Shown piece by piece: positions 1 to 5,257 of a DNA stretch of 6,370 nucleotides. Position 1 is the first letter of the stretch. Each line of letters opens with the position of its first letter. Position numbers and translations under genes: made by a program. The notes beneath the pieces are model-generated. The model did not search any database and was not told the origin of the DNA. It saw nothing but the letters and a program-made list of their open reading frames with translations. The DNA is from an uncultured beta proteobacterium (GTDB lineage Bacteria > Pseudomonadota > Gammaproteobacteria > Burkholderiales > Burkholderiaceae_C), in contig CAIMHL010000467.1 in the NCBI GenBank assembly GCA_903840825.1, positions 1-6,370 on the forward strand. Reading direction: 5' to 3'.

Positions 1-171
1 CTCGACCAGTTCGTCCTCGCCGAGGTCGTCGACCCGGAACGAGAAATACTCGCCTATTCGGCGCATGCCGCGCGCGTAGGCGTCGATCGTCTTGGGCTGC
101 AGGCCCTTGAGCCTGAGGTGCTTCAAGTGCAACTGGTACTGACGGTCGAACGGCTCGGGGAAGTCTGCCAT
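1..171 (-). CDS. Tyrosine recombinase/integrase, N-terminal part only (runs off left edge)
   Basis: Only the first 57 codons are visible. The protein begins MADFPEPFDRQYQLHLKH and continues with LRLKGLQPKTIDAYARGMRR, then IGEYF and an acidic DDLGEDELVE stretch. This is the helical SAM-like core-binding (N-terminal) domain of tyrosine recombinases, where the LKGLQPKTIDAY segment matches the usual 'S..T...Y' arm. From memory, this exact flavour of sequence is typical of the accessory integrase found beside IS91-family transposases, rather than of IntI integron integrases (which have a YSxRTExAYV-type segment). The catalytic R/H/R/Y residues lie outside the window, so activity cannot be judged. 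The start at 171 is supported by a GAGGA ribosome-binding site 9 nt upstream. A complete attC site begins about 105 bp upstream of the start. Family call is firm; the IS91 association is inference. Confidence 0.75.
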   Translation of the reverse strand, partial: MADFPEPFDRQYQLHLKHLRLKGLQPKTIDAYARGMRRIGEYFSFRVDDLGEDELVE

Positions 172-275
172 GTTGAAAAGTCCTCGCTAGGTGGCTCTGA
201 CACACGATTCAGAATCGAATGCGTGAGTCGCAACCCTACTAGACAGATGCGCGGCTTGCTCCGCGTAGCGGCTTC
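172..275. other. Intergenic leader between recombinase and attC
   Basis: No credible gene is seen here. It contains the recombinase ribosome-binding site, the CGATTCAGAATCG palindrome, and a short GC hairpin (CGCGG, loop CTTGCT, CCGCG) at 250-265 that ends 10 nt before the attC site. If the array were a true integron, attI would be expected in this interval. I cannot recognise one, because attI sites are poorly conserved. Confidence 0.4.
205..217. promoter_or_regulatory. 13-bp palindrome upstream of the recombinase start
   Basis: The sequence CGATTCAGAATCG is a perfect inverted repeat (6-bp arms, one central base) lying 34 nt upstream of the recombinase start codon. Its position fits an operator or a recombinase-binding site. 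No factor can be named, and a chance palindrome is not excluded. Confidence 0.25.
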
Positions 276-387
276 GTCCAACCATTCGCTCAACCGGACC
301 CGTTGCGGCATGCGGCTAAAGGCCCGCCATTTCATTCTGGGCCTTTAGCCACATACCGCAACGGTCCGGTTAGCTCAAACGTTCAGG
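276..387 (+). repeat. attC-like integron cassette recombination site
   Basis: R'' is GTCCAAC at 276-282, an exact RYYYAAC match. L'' follows as GCTCAACCGG at 288-297. L' is CCGGTTAGC at 366-374, followed by the R' core GTT at 381-383. The arms fold into about 31 Watson-Crick pairs: 292-300 with 363-371, 302-308 with 356-362, 310-312 with 352-354, and 314-325 with 339-350, around a 13-nt loop. C291 is unpaired, matching the conserved extrahelical base of attC sites. The two C.A mismatches (309/355, 313/351) become G.T wobbles on the bottom strand, the strand integron integrases recombine. R' reads GTTCAGG instead of GTTRRRY, so the junction beyond GTT has diverged or belongs to non-cassette DNA. 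The orientation implies that the cassette body lies to the left. Confidence 0.85.
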
Positions 388-389
388 AA

Positions 390-407
390 CCAAATCAGAT
401 GATTTGG
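390..407. repeat. Short perfect inverted repeat beside attC
   Basis: CCAAATCA and TGATTTGG (8-bp arms) flank a 2-nt spacer, only 3 bp beyond the attC R' heptamer. It could be a regulator-binding palindrome or part of an element end. No U-tract follows on either strand, so it is not a standard terminator. Confidence 0.4.
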
Positions 408-432
408 ATGGCCGCTATTTGGAAATCTGGCT

Positions 433-456
433 GTCGGCTTAGGGTCTAAACCCGAC
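433..456. repeat. Weak hairpin downstream of the YdjM-like gene
   Basis: GTCGG (433-437) can pair with CCGAC (452-456), or alternatively GGGT (442-445) with ACCC (450-453). It lies about 30 nt beyond the stop codon of the membrane hydrolase gene (minus strand). It lacks a U-tract, so a terminator role is doubtful. The rest of 388-485 holds nothing recognisable. Confidence 0.2.
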
Positions 457-485
457 TAATGGTCTACAGGGCCGCGGTCGCCAAC

Positions 486-1505
486 TCACCGCGGCGGAGG
501 CAATGGTTCCCCCAGCGCACGCCGCCACAGCCAGTCCAAGCTGCGTGGAATGTCAAATGCCATGGGGATTTGCTCAGGCTCGGCCAATACCAGTAGCGGG
601 CTGCGCCGCTCGGCCACGGCAAAAGTGAAAGAATAATTCGGCTCCTGCCCCATGCGCAGGTCAGTAATCAGCAGTCGGCCAGCACGCTCCTCTAGCTTGT
701 AAAACCCCTTGGTGAAAGCCACAAGGCGCTGCACGCCATCAACGCCCTGCAGCTCGGCGGCCAGCGCATTGCCACGCGGGAAGCGGTCAAACGTTATCGT
801 GGGCTGCTTGTCGAGCAGCGAGTAAAAGCCCTCGTGGTAGCCATCTCCATCCACTGCGACCACCCGCCACAACACGGTATTGAACGGCGTCGGGGTGACC
901 AGCAAGTGCTCGACCGCGATACCTTGTTGCGACAGCGAGGCGCGAGCGATCTGCGTTACCTGGTGCTGCGCGGTAAAACCCCAAGCCAGATAAGCCGTAC
1001 TGACCAGCAACCCGACGGCATTGGCTTTTTGCCCAAGGTGTCCTCGGTGCCCGCCATGCGTCACCAGCACCCAGACCACGCCTACTATCAGCGGCAGTGT
1101 GTAGAACAAGTCAATGATGAAGACACTGCCGACGCCAAACGGATAGTTAGAAAAAGGCAGAGCCAACTGCGTGCCGTAAACCGTCATGGTGTCGAGCAGC
1201 GGGTGCGTCAGCAGCACCAGCCAGATCGCCAGCCACCAGCGACGCAGTAAACCCCACTCGCCATGCAGCCGCGCCACGAGCGCCGCAAAAGGCAGGGAAA
1301 ACAGCGTCAACCAAAACAGCGCGTGGCTTTCCGAGCGGTGAAGCACCATGTTGTGGATGGCGCTGCCTTGGTCGATTAGCACATCTAAGTCTGGCAATGT
1401 GCCCGCCACGGCGCCCCACAGCGCAGCCTTCCACACCGCCGTGCGGCGGTTCATCACGGCAAGCGAGACGGCTGTGCCCAGCGCTAGTTGAGATAGAGAA
1501 TCCAT
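486..1505 (-). CDS. YdjM-like putative membrane-bound metal-dependent hydrolase (PF04307-type)
   Basis: The 339-residue protein starts MDSLSQLALGTAVSLAV, the usual opening of the YdjM / 'LexA-binding inner membrane-associated hydrolase' family. Conserved polar residues sit between hydrophobic segments: PDLD at 38-41, HRSESH at 56-61, HPLLD at 101-105, YG at 110-111 and D132. These are the likely metal ligands of the family. Hydrophobic, probably membrane-spanning stretches lie near residues 5-20, 62-80, 91-104, 128-149 and 163-178. The C-terminal roughly 150 residues are soluble in character and less familiar. The biochemical substrate is unknown for this family; E. coli ydjM is LexA-regulated, but I see no LexA box here. 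No clear Shine-Dalgarno precedes the ATG at 1505; a GATAAT at 8-13 nt upstream could be a -10 element of a near-leaderless transcript. The gene is the only one between the two attC-type sequences. Confidence 0.85.
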   Translation of the reverse strand: MDSLSQLALGTAVSLAVMNRRTAVWKAALWGAVAGTLPDLDVLIDQGSAIHNMVLHRSESHALFWLTLFSLPFAALVARLHGEWGLLRRWWLAIWLVLLTHPLLDTMTVYGTQLALPFSNYPFGVGSVFIIDLFYTLPLIVGVVWVLVTHGGHRGHLGQKANAVGLLVSTAYLAWGFTAQHQVTQIARASLSQQGIAVEHLLVTPTPFNTVLWRVVAVDGDGYHEGFYSLLDKQPTITFDRFPRGNALAAELQGVDGVQRLVAFTKGFYKLEERAGRLLITDLRMGQEPNYSFTFAVAERRSPLLVLAEPEQIPMAFDIPRSLDWLWRRALGEPLPPPR

Positions 1506-1746
1506 AAAAAGCGATTATCGTTTAGTGCTCGTTCTTGAAGTCTTGGGCCGCTTAAACCAGTCTGCGATCACCCTCCCGGCGCCAGCCTGGTGGTATTTTT
1601 CGCTTGCTGGATTTGTCTTCAATGCAGCGTTAAAAGTCATTGAGTTTTCGACCGTTAATGGCTCTTAAGGGCTGGCAAGCGCCATAGCGTGTCCGATTGA
1701 GCGAGCGGTTAGGCAGCACTTGGCGGGGACAGTGAACGCGTGTGAT
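1506..1746. other. Intergenic region with no intact gene
   Basis: This region separates the dehydrogenase gene from the YdjM-like gene. It holds the half attC at 1688-1714. It also has a separated inverted repeat, CGCTTGC at 1601-1607 and GCAAGCG at 1675-1681, which could be the inner arms of a decayed attC stem. The outer arm expected to pair with the half attC is not found. No ORF of interest is present. Confidence 0.5.
1688..1714 (-). repeat. Half attC site (R''-L'' side) behind the dehydrogenase gene
   Basis: Read on the minus strand, R'' is GCCTAAC (1714-1708, exact RYYYAAC). It is followed by CGCTCG and then CTCAATCGGAC (1701-1691). Aligned with the complete attC at 276-302, 21 of 27 positions are identical, including the C expected to be extrahelical. 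It starts 32 nt after the dehydrogenase stop codon, the normal spacing of a cassette ORF and its attC. No convincing complementary L'-R' half with a GTTRRRY end follows, so this looks truncated or decayed. Confidence 0.55.
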
Positions 1747-2451
1747 TCAGGCACACGAGATTAGCGCCAGCATTTCCGGATAGTGGTAGAGGCCGCCTTG
1801 AGCCGGCGCCCGCTGGGCGACAGCTACCATCGCCTTGGCAATCTGTGTCGTCTGAATTGGCCGGAACTTCGCGGGCGTGAGTGGTGCGAGGAGTTGCAGA
1901 GCGACCGAGAGTAGCTTGGGTGTGTGTTGCGAGCCGAGTATCAAAGCTGGTCGAAAGATGCTCACGATTGAAGGGCCTTGCTCCACGACTGCCGCTTCAG
2001 CCTCGCCTTTGACTCGTGAGTAGCGAGCCAGTCCGGGTGCGCCAGAGCCGGAGGTTTTGGCGTTGATGTTTGCCCCTACTGCCGACATGAACACCAGATG
2101 TTGGACCCTTCCAGAATCGTTAAGACCTCTTGCGAAAGAGGCGTTGAGATTGACATCGATCGCACGGTGTTCCTCCAAAGTAAGCTTGGCGGTCCCGGCA
2201 CCGACGCCCAGTGCGCTGAAGCCCACGGAAAGCCCATCAGTCTGCGTCAGGGCGTTTGCCACAGCCTGATGAAGGTTCTCGGCAGTCATGACTGGTATCA
2301 GCAACTCCCTTACCTTTGCGTCCAGTGGCTGAGCGAGTGGTCGGCGCGCAACAACGATGACGCGATCAAAGCTGCCCCCCACTATTTCGGCTAGCAGAGC
2401 CTGTCCGACCGAGCCGGATGCTCCCAAAAGTACTGCAGTTTGATAGGTCAT
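1747..2451 (-). CDS. Atypical short-chain dehydrogenase, NAD(P)-binding (CC3/TIP30-like)
   Basis: This is a 234-residue single-domain Rossmann protein. The dinucleotide-binding loop GASGSVG sits at residues 10-16 after a hydrophobic first strand. VIVVARRP at 31-38 is the second strand with an arginine pair, which favours NADP. FSALG at 78-82, S123, and Y144 with K148 in YSRVK place the SDR-type S/Y/K residues. IFRPALILG at 165-173 is typical of atypical SDRs of the HTATIP2/TIP30 and NmrA-like group. Length agrees with those proteins (about 210-240). The substrate is unknown; the family includes redox sensors as well as enzymes. No Shine-Dalgarno is visible before the ATG. A GCACCA/TGGTGC hairpin (2479-2501) lies 27 nt upstream. 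The half attC 32 nt downstream suggests a former gene cassette. The gene is unrelated in function to the galactose operon. Confidence 0.85.
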   Translation of the reverse strand: MTYQTAVLLGASGSVGQALLAEIVGGSFDRVIVVARRPLAQPLDAKVRELLIPVMTAENLHQAVANALTQTDGLSVGFSALGVGAGTAKLTLEEHRAIDVNLNASFARGLNDSGRVQHLVFMSAVGANINAKTSGSGAPGLARYSRVKGEAEAAVVEQGPSIVSIFRPALILGSQHTPKLLSVALQLLAPLTPAKFRPIQTTQIAKAMVAVAQRAPAQGGLYHYPEMLALISCA

Positions 2452-2462
2452 ACGTTCGCGAC

Positions 2463-2651
2463 TTAGTTGAGTGTCGGGGCACCAACGTCAGCATCTGGTG
2501 CGGCCTGACATGATGACCCTGAGCGCCTGTCTTGGTGTTCCCAAGCTAGACTAAGAAATATACTAGATGCGCCCGCTGAAACCGAAATACGACAAGCCAA
2601 GGGCCCATGCCACTTGGGTTTGCGGTCAAATTTACTGGGAACTAAACCCAT
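2463..2651 (-). CDS. Possible small ORF of unknown function, 62 aa
   Basis: The ORF begins MGLVPSKFDRKPKWHGPLAC and ends with TAA 11 nt before the dehydrogenase start, so the two could be translationally coupled. A weak GAAGAA ribosome-binding sequence precedes the ATG. The same frame stays open without a start codon back to about 2720, which could mean the remains of a longer gene. No domain is recognisable, and the lower-GC codon choice differs from the galactose genes. It may equally be a chance ORF in the leader of the dehydrogenase gene. Confidence 0.25.
   Translation of the reverse strand: MGLVPSKFDRKPKWHGPLACRISVSAGASSIFLSLAWEHQDRRSGSSCQAAPDADVGAPTLN
2479..2501. repeat. Hairpin in the dehydrogenase leader
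   Basis: GCACCA (2479-2484) and TGGTGC (2496-2501) can form a 6-bp stem with an 11-nt loop, ending 27 nt before the dehydrogenase ATG. This is suggestive of a leader structure or operator only. Confidence 0.2.
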
Positions 2652-2717
2652 TAATATTTCTTCAGCGTCTGCCAGATATCTTGATAGTACAAGGTTAGCA
2701 TCACCTTTTTTAGCGGC

Positions 2718-2742
2718 TAATCATTCTGAAATCGAATGATTA
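2718..2742. promoter_or_regulatory. 9-bp inverted repeat, operator-like
   Basis: TAATCATTC (2718-2726) and GAATGATTA (2734-2742) are perfect inverted repeats separated by TGAAATC. The AT-rich dyad in an intergenic region has the look of a binding site for a dimeric regulator (TetR, MarR or LysR size class). The IS3-like relic begins 30 bp away, so it might instead be mobile-element debris. No adjacent regulator gene is present. Confidence 0.35.
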
Positions 2743-2771
2743 CAAAGCGCTAGGCTTCAAGGGCGCGGTGC

Positions 2772-2840
2772 AGGCTGGAGTTCAAGCAAAAAGCCGTGCG
2801 GCTTATTGAAGGTAATCAGAGCATCGCGGCGGAGGCATGA
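2772..2840 (+). pseudogene. Remnant of an IS3-family transposase OrfA (N-terminal fragment)
   Basis: In the plus-strand frame, RLE is followed by FKQKAVRLIEGNQSIAAE and A, then a TGA at 2838. The 'EFK..AVRLI..G.S...A' pattern is the first helix and start of the turn of the HTH_Tnp_1 domain that opens IS3-family OrfA proteins. Both ends are missing: no start codon or terminal inverted repeat precedes it, and the frame is lost where the second helix should begin. It is therefore a relic, not a functional gene. The match rests on a 20-residue pattern. Confidence 0.45.
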
Positions 2841-2887
2841 ACTTTTATCAGCTGATTAACTTCAGCCAAGCTTGCAGTGGGGGTAAA

Positions 2888-2966
2888 GGAAAACGATAAA
2901 AATGGGGTGATCTGGGCGTGTTGGTGCAAGGCATGCGATGCTTGCCGATAGCTGCACCCTACGCCC
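2888..2966 (-). terminator. Candidate terminator or 3'-end structure of the gal operon
   Basis: Sixty-four nt beyond the galK stop, ACGCCC/GGGCGT (2961-2966 with 2914-2919) and TGCACC/GGTGCA (2953-2958 with 2923-2928) form a nested stem around a small internal loop. An inner GCAT/ATGC hairpin sits at 2931-2941. Ten nt after it on the minus strand comes ATTTTTATCGTTTTCC (2903-2888). The U-run is displaced from the stem, so this is not a textbook intrinsic terminator; it could be an RNA-processing stop. A second, weaker hairpin, CCCCTG/CAGGGG (2970-2996), lies between it and galK. Confidence 0.4.
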
Positions 2967-3029
2967 ATTCCCCTGACCCTGTAGTTTGGCCAGGGGTTGA
3001 GCCCAGTAGGGCCAGGCTGCCGCAGTGCG

Positions 3030-4199
3030 CTAAGTAAGTGCGCTGACCTGCTCAAGTTCGCGGGCGCTTGCCCCGGCGCCAATGGCCGGCAGATAGACCT
3101 CTGCCAATGCGCCGCTTGGTGCCCGGTAGTTGTCTGCGAGTGCTTTCTGGCAGACGCCCACCAAGCGGTGAGGCATCAAGGCAACAACGCACCCACCAAA
3201 ACCTCCACCGGTCATGCGCACGCCACCTTGCAGGCCTACGACACCATTGATGATCTCGACGATGTGGTCAATGGCGGGCACTGTAATGGCAAAGTCGTCT
3301 CTCATGGAGGCATGGGACTGTGCCATGAGGTTAGAGATGGCCACTACATCGTCGGCCATCAGGGCTTGGGCCATGCTCTGGGTGCGCTGGTTTTCGGTAA
3401 GTATGTGGTGGGCTCTGGCGAACACCACCGGGTCCATGTTCGCTTCTGCGCTTAGCAGATCAACCATACTGACATCGCGCAGGGACGACTGGCCAAAGTG
3501 TTTGGCGGCTTGCTCACATTGTTGGCGGCGCTGGTTGTATTCGCTGCCCACCAAGCCTCGCTCAACTTTGGAGTTGATGATCACCAGTTGCAAGCGCTCT
3601 GGCATATGGCAGTGTTGGCTGGTGAGGTGGCGGCAGTCGAGCAGACTCGCACAGTTGGCGTGGGCCGTGGCGGAGATCCACATGTCCATGATGCCGCACT
3701 GAGTGCCTACAAAATGGTTCTCCGATTGCTGCGCCCAGTGGGCCCATTGCTCGGGGCTAGCTTCGCTGCCGTGCAAGGCGCACAGAGCAGCGATCACGGC
3801 CACTTCGAGCGAGGCCGAAGAAGATAAACCGGTGCCTTGAGGGATATTACCGACGATGGCCATGTCCAAGCCCTGCAACAGCACGCCGGCTTGTTGCAGC
3901 ACGTTGAATACACCCCGTACGTAGTTGGCCCAGGCCTTGTTGGGGTTGGGGGTGATGAGCGAGTCGAGGCTGAAGCAGTCGGTGGCGTTGCCTGCATTGA
4001 CGGCTAGTATGTTGACTTGGCGGTCGGTGCGGGCACGCAAGGCCACCGAGGTAAAGAAGTCGATGGCGCATGGCAGCACGAAGCCGTCGTTGTAGTCGGT
4101 GTGTTCACCGATGAGGTTAACGCGTCCTGGCGCGTGCGCCTCATGGGTCGCAGGAGCGCCAAAGTGGGCCTGGAACTGAGCCAGAAGTTGAGCTTGCAT
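3030..4199 (-). CDS. galK: Galactokinase
   Basis: Phosphorylates alpha-D-galactose with ATP to galactose-1-phosphate in the cytoplasm, the first step of the Leloir pathway. From the ATG at 4199 the product has 389 residues (E. coli GalK 382). The galactokinase signature GRVNLIGEHTDYNDG spans 25-39, with R26, E32 and D35. The GHMP ATP-binding loop GTGLSSSAS is at 122-130. CGIMD at 168-172 carries the catalytic aspartate D172. The C-terminal GHMP motif RMTGGGFGGC is at 328-337. The residue after the catalytic MD is M where most galactokinases have Q. An in-frame ATG at 4289 would add 30 residues lying inside galE with no family match, so 4199 is preferred. The galE stop and this start are 5 nt apart with only a weak ribosome-binding site, so coupling to galE is likely. 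Last gene of the operon. Confidence 0.96.
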   Translation of the reverse strand: MQAQLLAQFQAHFGAPATHEAHAPGRVNLIGEHTDYNDGFVLPCAIDFFTSVALRARTDRQVNILAVNAGNATDCFSLDSLITPNPNKAWANYVRGVFNVLQQAGVLLQGLDMAIVGNIPQGTGLSSSASLEVAVIAALCALHGSEASPEQWAHWAQQSENHFVGTQCGIMDMWISATAHANCASLLDCRHLTSQHCHMPERLQLVIINSKVERGLVGSEYNQRRQQCEQAAKHFGQSSLRDVSMVDLLSAEANMDPVVFARAHHILTENQRTQSMAQALMADDVVAISNLMAQSHASMRDDFAITVPAIDHIVEIINGVVGLQGGVRMTGGGFGGCVVALMPHRLVGVCQKALADNYRAPSGALAEVYLPAIGAGASARELEQVSALT

Positions 4200-4204
4200 G
4201 TCGA

Positions 4205-5257
4205 TCAATCGTTGAATCCGTTGGGGTGGGCTTGTTGCCATTGCCAGGTGCTGCTGCACATGTTGTCGAGATCGCGCACAGGCTGCCATTGCAGTTCGTT
4301 TCGGGCATGGTTGGCATCAGCCCAGAAGGCGGGTAAATCTCCAGGGCGTCGCGGGCCAACCCGCACAGGCAGGGGTTTTCCACATGCGCGCTCGAAGGCA
4401 TGCAGCATGTCTTTCACGCTGTGCCCCACGCCAGAGCCCAGGTTGAAGTAGTCGCAACGGCTGAATTCGGGAGAAGCTCTGTCAATGAGGTGTTGCAGCG
4501 CAGCCCAATGGCCGTCGGCAAGGTCGCATACATGGAGGTAGTCGCGCACGCCGGTGCCGTCGGCGGTGTCGTAGTCGTCGCCGTGAATGGTGAGCGAGGC
4601 GCGTTTGCCTACCGCCACCTGGGCGAGGTAGGGCATGAGGTTGTTGGGGATGCCGCGTGGGTCTTCACCGAGTTGCCCACTCGGGTGTGCGCCAACAGGA
4701 TTGAAGTAGCGCAGTACGCTGAAGTGCCAACCTGCTTGGCTGTCGCTCAGGTCTTGCAGCATCACTTCGATCTGGCGTTTGGTTTGACCGTATGGGCTTG
4801 TAGGATGTGTGGGATGGGCTTCGGTATAGGGCAGAAACTTGGGGTCGCCGTACACGGTGGCGCTGGAACTGAACACTAGCTTGCGCACGTTGGCGGCCTT
4901 CATGGCTTGCAGCAGGTGAAGGCTTCCCACGACGTTGACGTCGTAATAGCGCAGGGGGTGTTCACACGATTCGCCGACAGCTTTGAGACCCGCAAGGTGC
5001 ACCACGGCATCGATGTGTTCGTCTCGCAAGACGGCCTCGACCAGAGCGGTGTCGCGCAGGTCGACCTGGTGAAAACTGACTTTGCGGCCGGTGATTTTTT
5101 GAACGGCTTCAAGACTTTTGGCGCTGCTGTTGCTGAGGTTGTCAATCACGGTGACCTCACAACCTGCTTCCAACAAGGTCACGGCCGTGTGAGAGCCAAT
5201 GTAGCCAGCACCGCCGGTCAGCAGCAAGCGAGGCGCAAGGTTCGCAGATAGCTTCAT
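4205..5257 (-). CDS. galE: UDP-glucose 4-epimerase
   Basis: Interconverts UDP-galactose and UDP-glucose with bound NAD+, closing the Leloir cycle. The product has 350 residues (E. coli GalE 338, with a few extra N-terminal residues here). It is an extended SDR: the NAD-binding loop TGGAGYIGSH is at 14-23, and the aspartate/asparagine pair of strand 2 (VIDNLSNS) is at 37-44. SSSATVYG at 130-137 holds the catalytic serine/threonine. The YGQTK motif supplies Y156 and K160. RYFNPVGAHPSG is at 183-194. The C-terminal RRPGDLPAFWAD at 303-314 binds the UDP-sugar. The start ATG at 5257 overlaps the galT stop in ATGA, with no independent Shine-Dalgarno, implying translational coupling. All active-site residues are present, so a functional enzyme is expected. 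Confidence 0.97.
   Translation of the reverse strand: MKLSANLAPRLLLTGGAGYIGSHTAVTLLEAGCEVTVIDNLSNSSAKSLEAVQKITGRKVSFHQVDLRDTALVEAVLRDEHIDAVVHLAGLKAVGESCEHPLRYYDVNVVGSLHLLQAMKAANVRKLVFSSSATVYGDPKFLPYTEAHPTHPTSPYGQTKRQIEVMLQDLSDSQAGWHFSVLRYFNPVGAHPSGQLGEDPRGIPNNLMPYLAQVAVGKRASLTIHGDDYDTADGTGVRDYLHVCDLADGHWAALQHLIDRASPEFSRCDYFNLGSGVGHSVKDMLHAFERACGKPLPVRVGPRRPGDLPAFWADANHARNELQWQPVRDLDNMCSSTWQWQQAHPNGFND

Noticed and set aside
212..220. AATCGAATG shared between 214-222 and the dyad at 2732-2740, considered as a repeated element end
   Set aside because: The match is only 9 bp, flanking sequence does not agree, and orientation and context differ. Chance is sufficient.
118..348. Plus-strand 76-residue ORF overlapping the recombinase start and attC
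   Set aside because: It runs antisense to the recombinase N-terminus and its end is encoded by the attC stem. It has no ribosome-binding site and no recognisable domain.
834..1250. Plus-strand 138-residue ORF
   Set aside because: It is entirely antisense to the YdjM-like gene, whose frame shows clear family motifs. The plus-strand translation is low-complexity and arginine/glutamine-rich.
1601..1681. CGCTTGC/GCAAGCG as the inner stem completing the half attC at 1688-1714
   Set aside because: The outer arm complementary to CTCAATCGGAC and a GTTRRRY end are absent, so a complete attC cannot be claimed.
2816..3082. Minus-strand 88-residue ORF across the galK end and its 3' hairpins
   Set aside because: It overlaps the galK terminus in another frame and is made largely of the hairpin region. 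No domain is seen.
3214..3702. Long plus-strand ORFs opposite galK, galE and galT
   Set aside because: They are antisense shadows favoured by high third-position GC; their translations lack family motifs while the minus-strand frames have them.
4200..4289. Upstream in-frame ATG at 4289 for galK, giving 419 residues
   Set aside because: The 30 extra residues lie inside galE and do not resemble a galactokinase N-terminus. The ATG at 4199, just after the galE stop, gives the family length.
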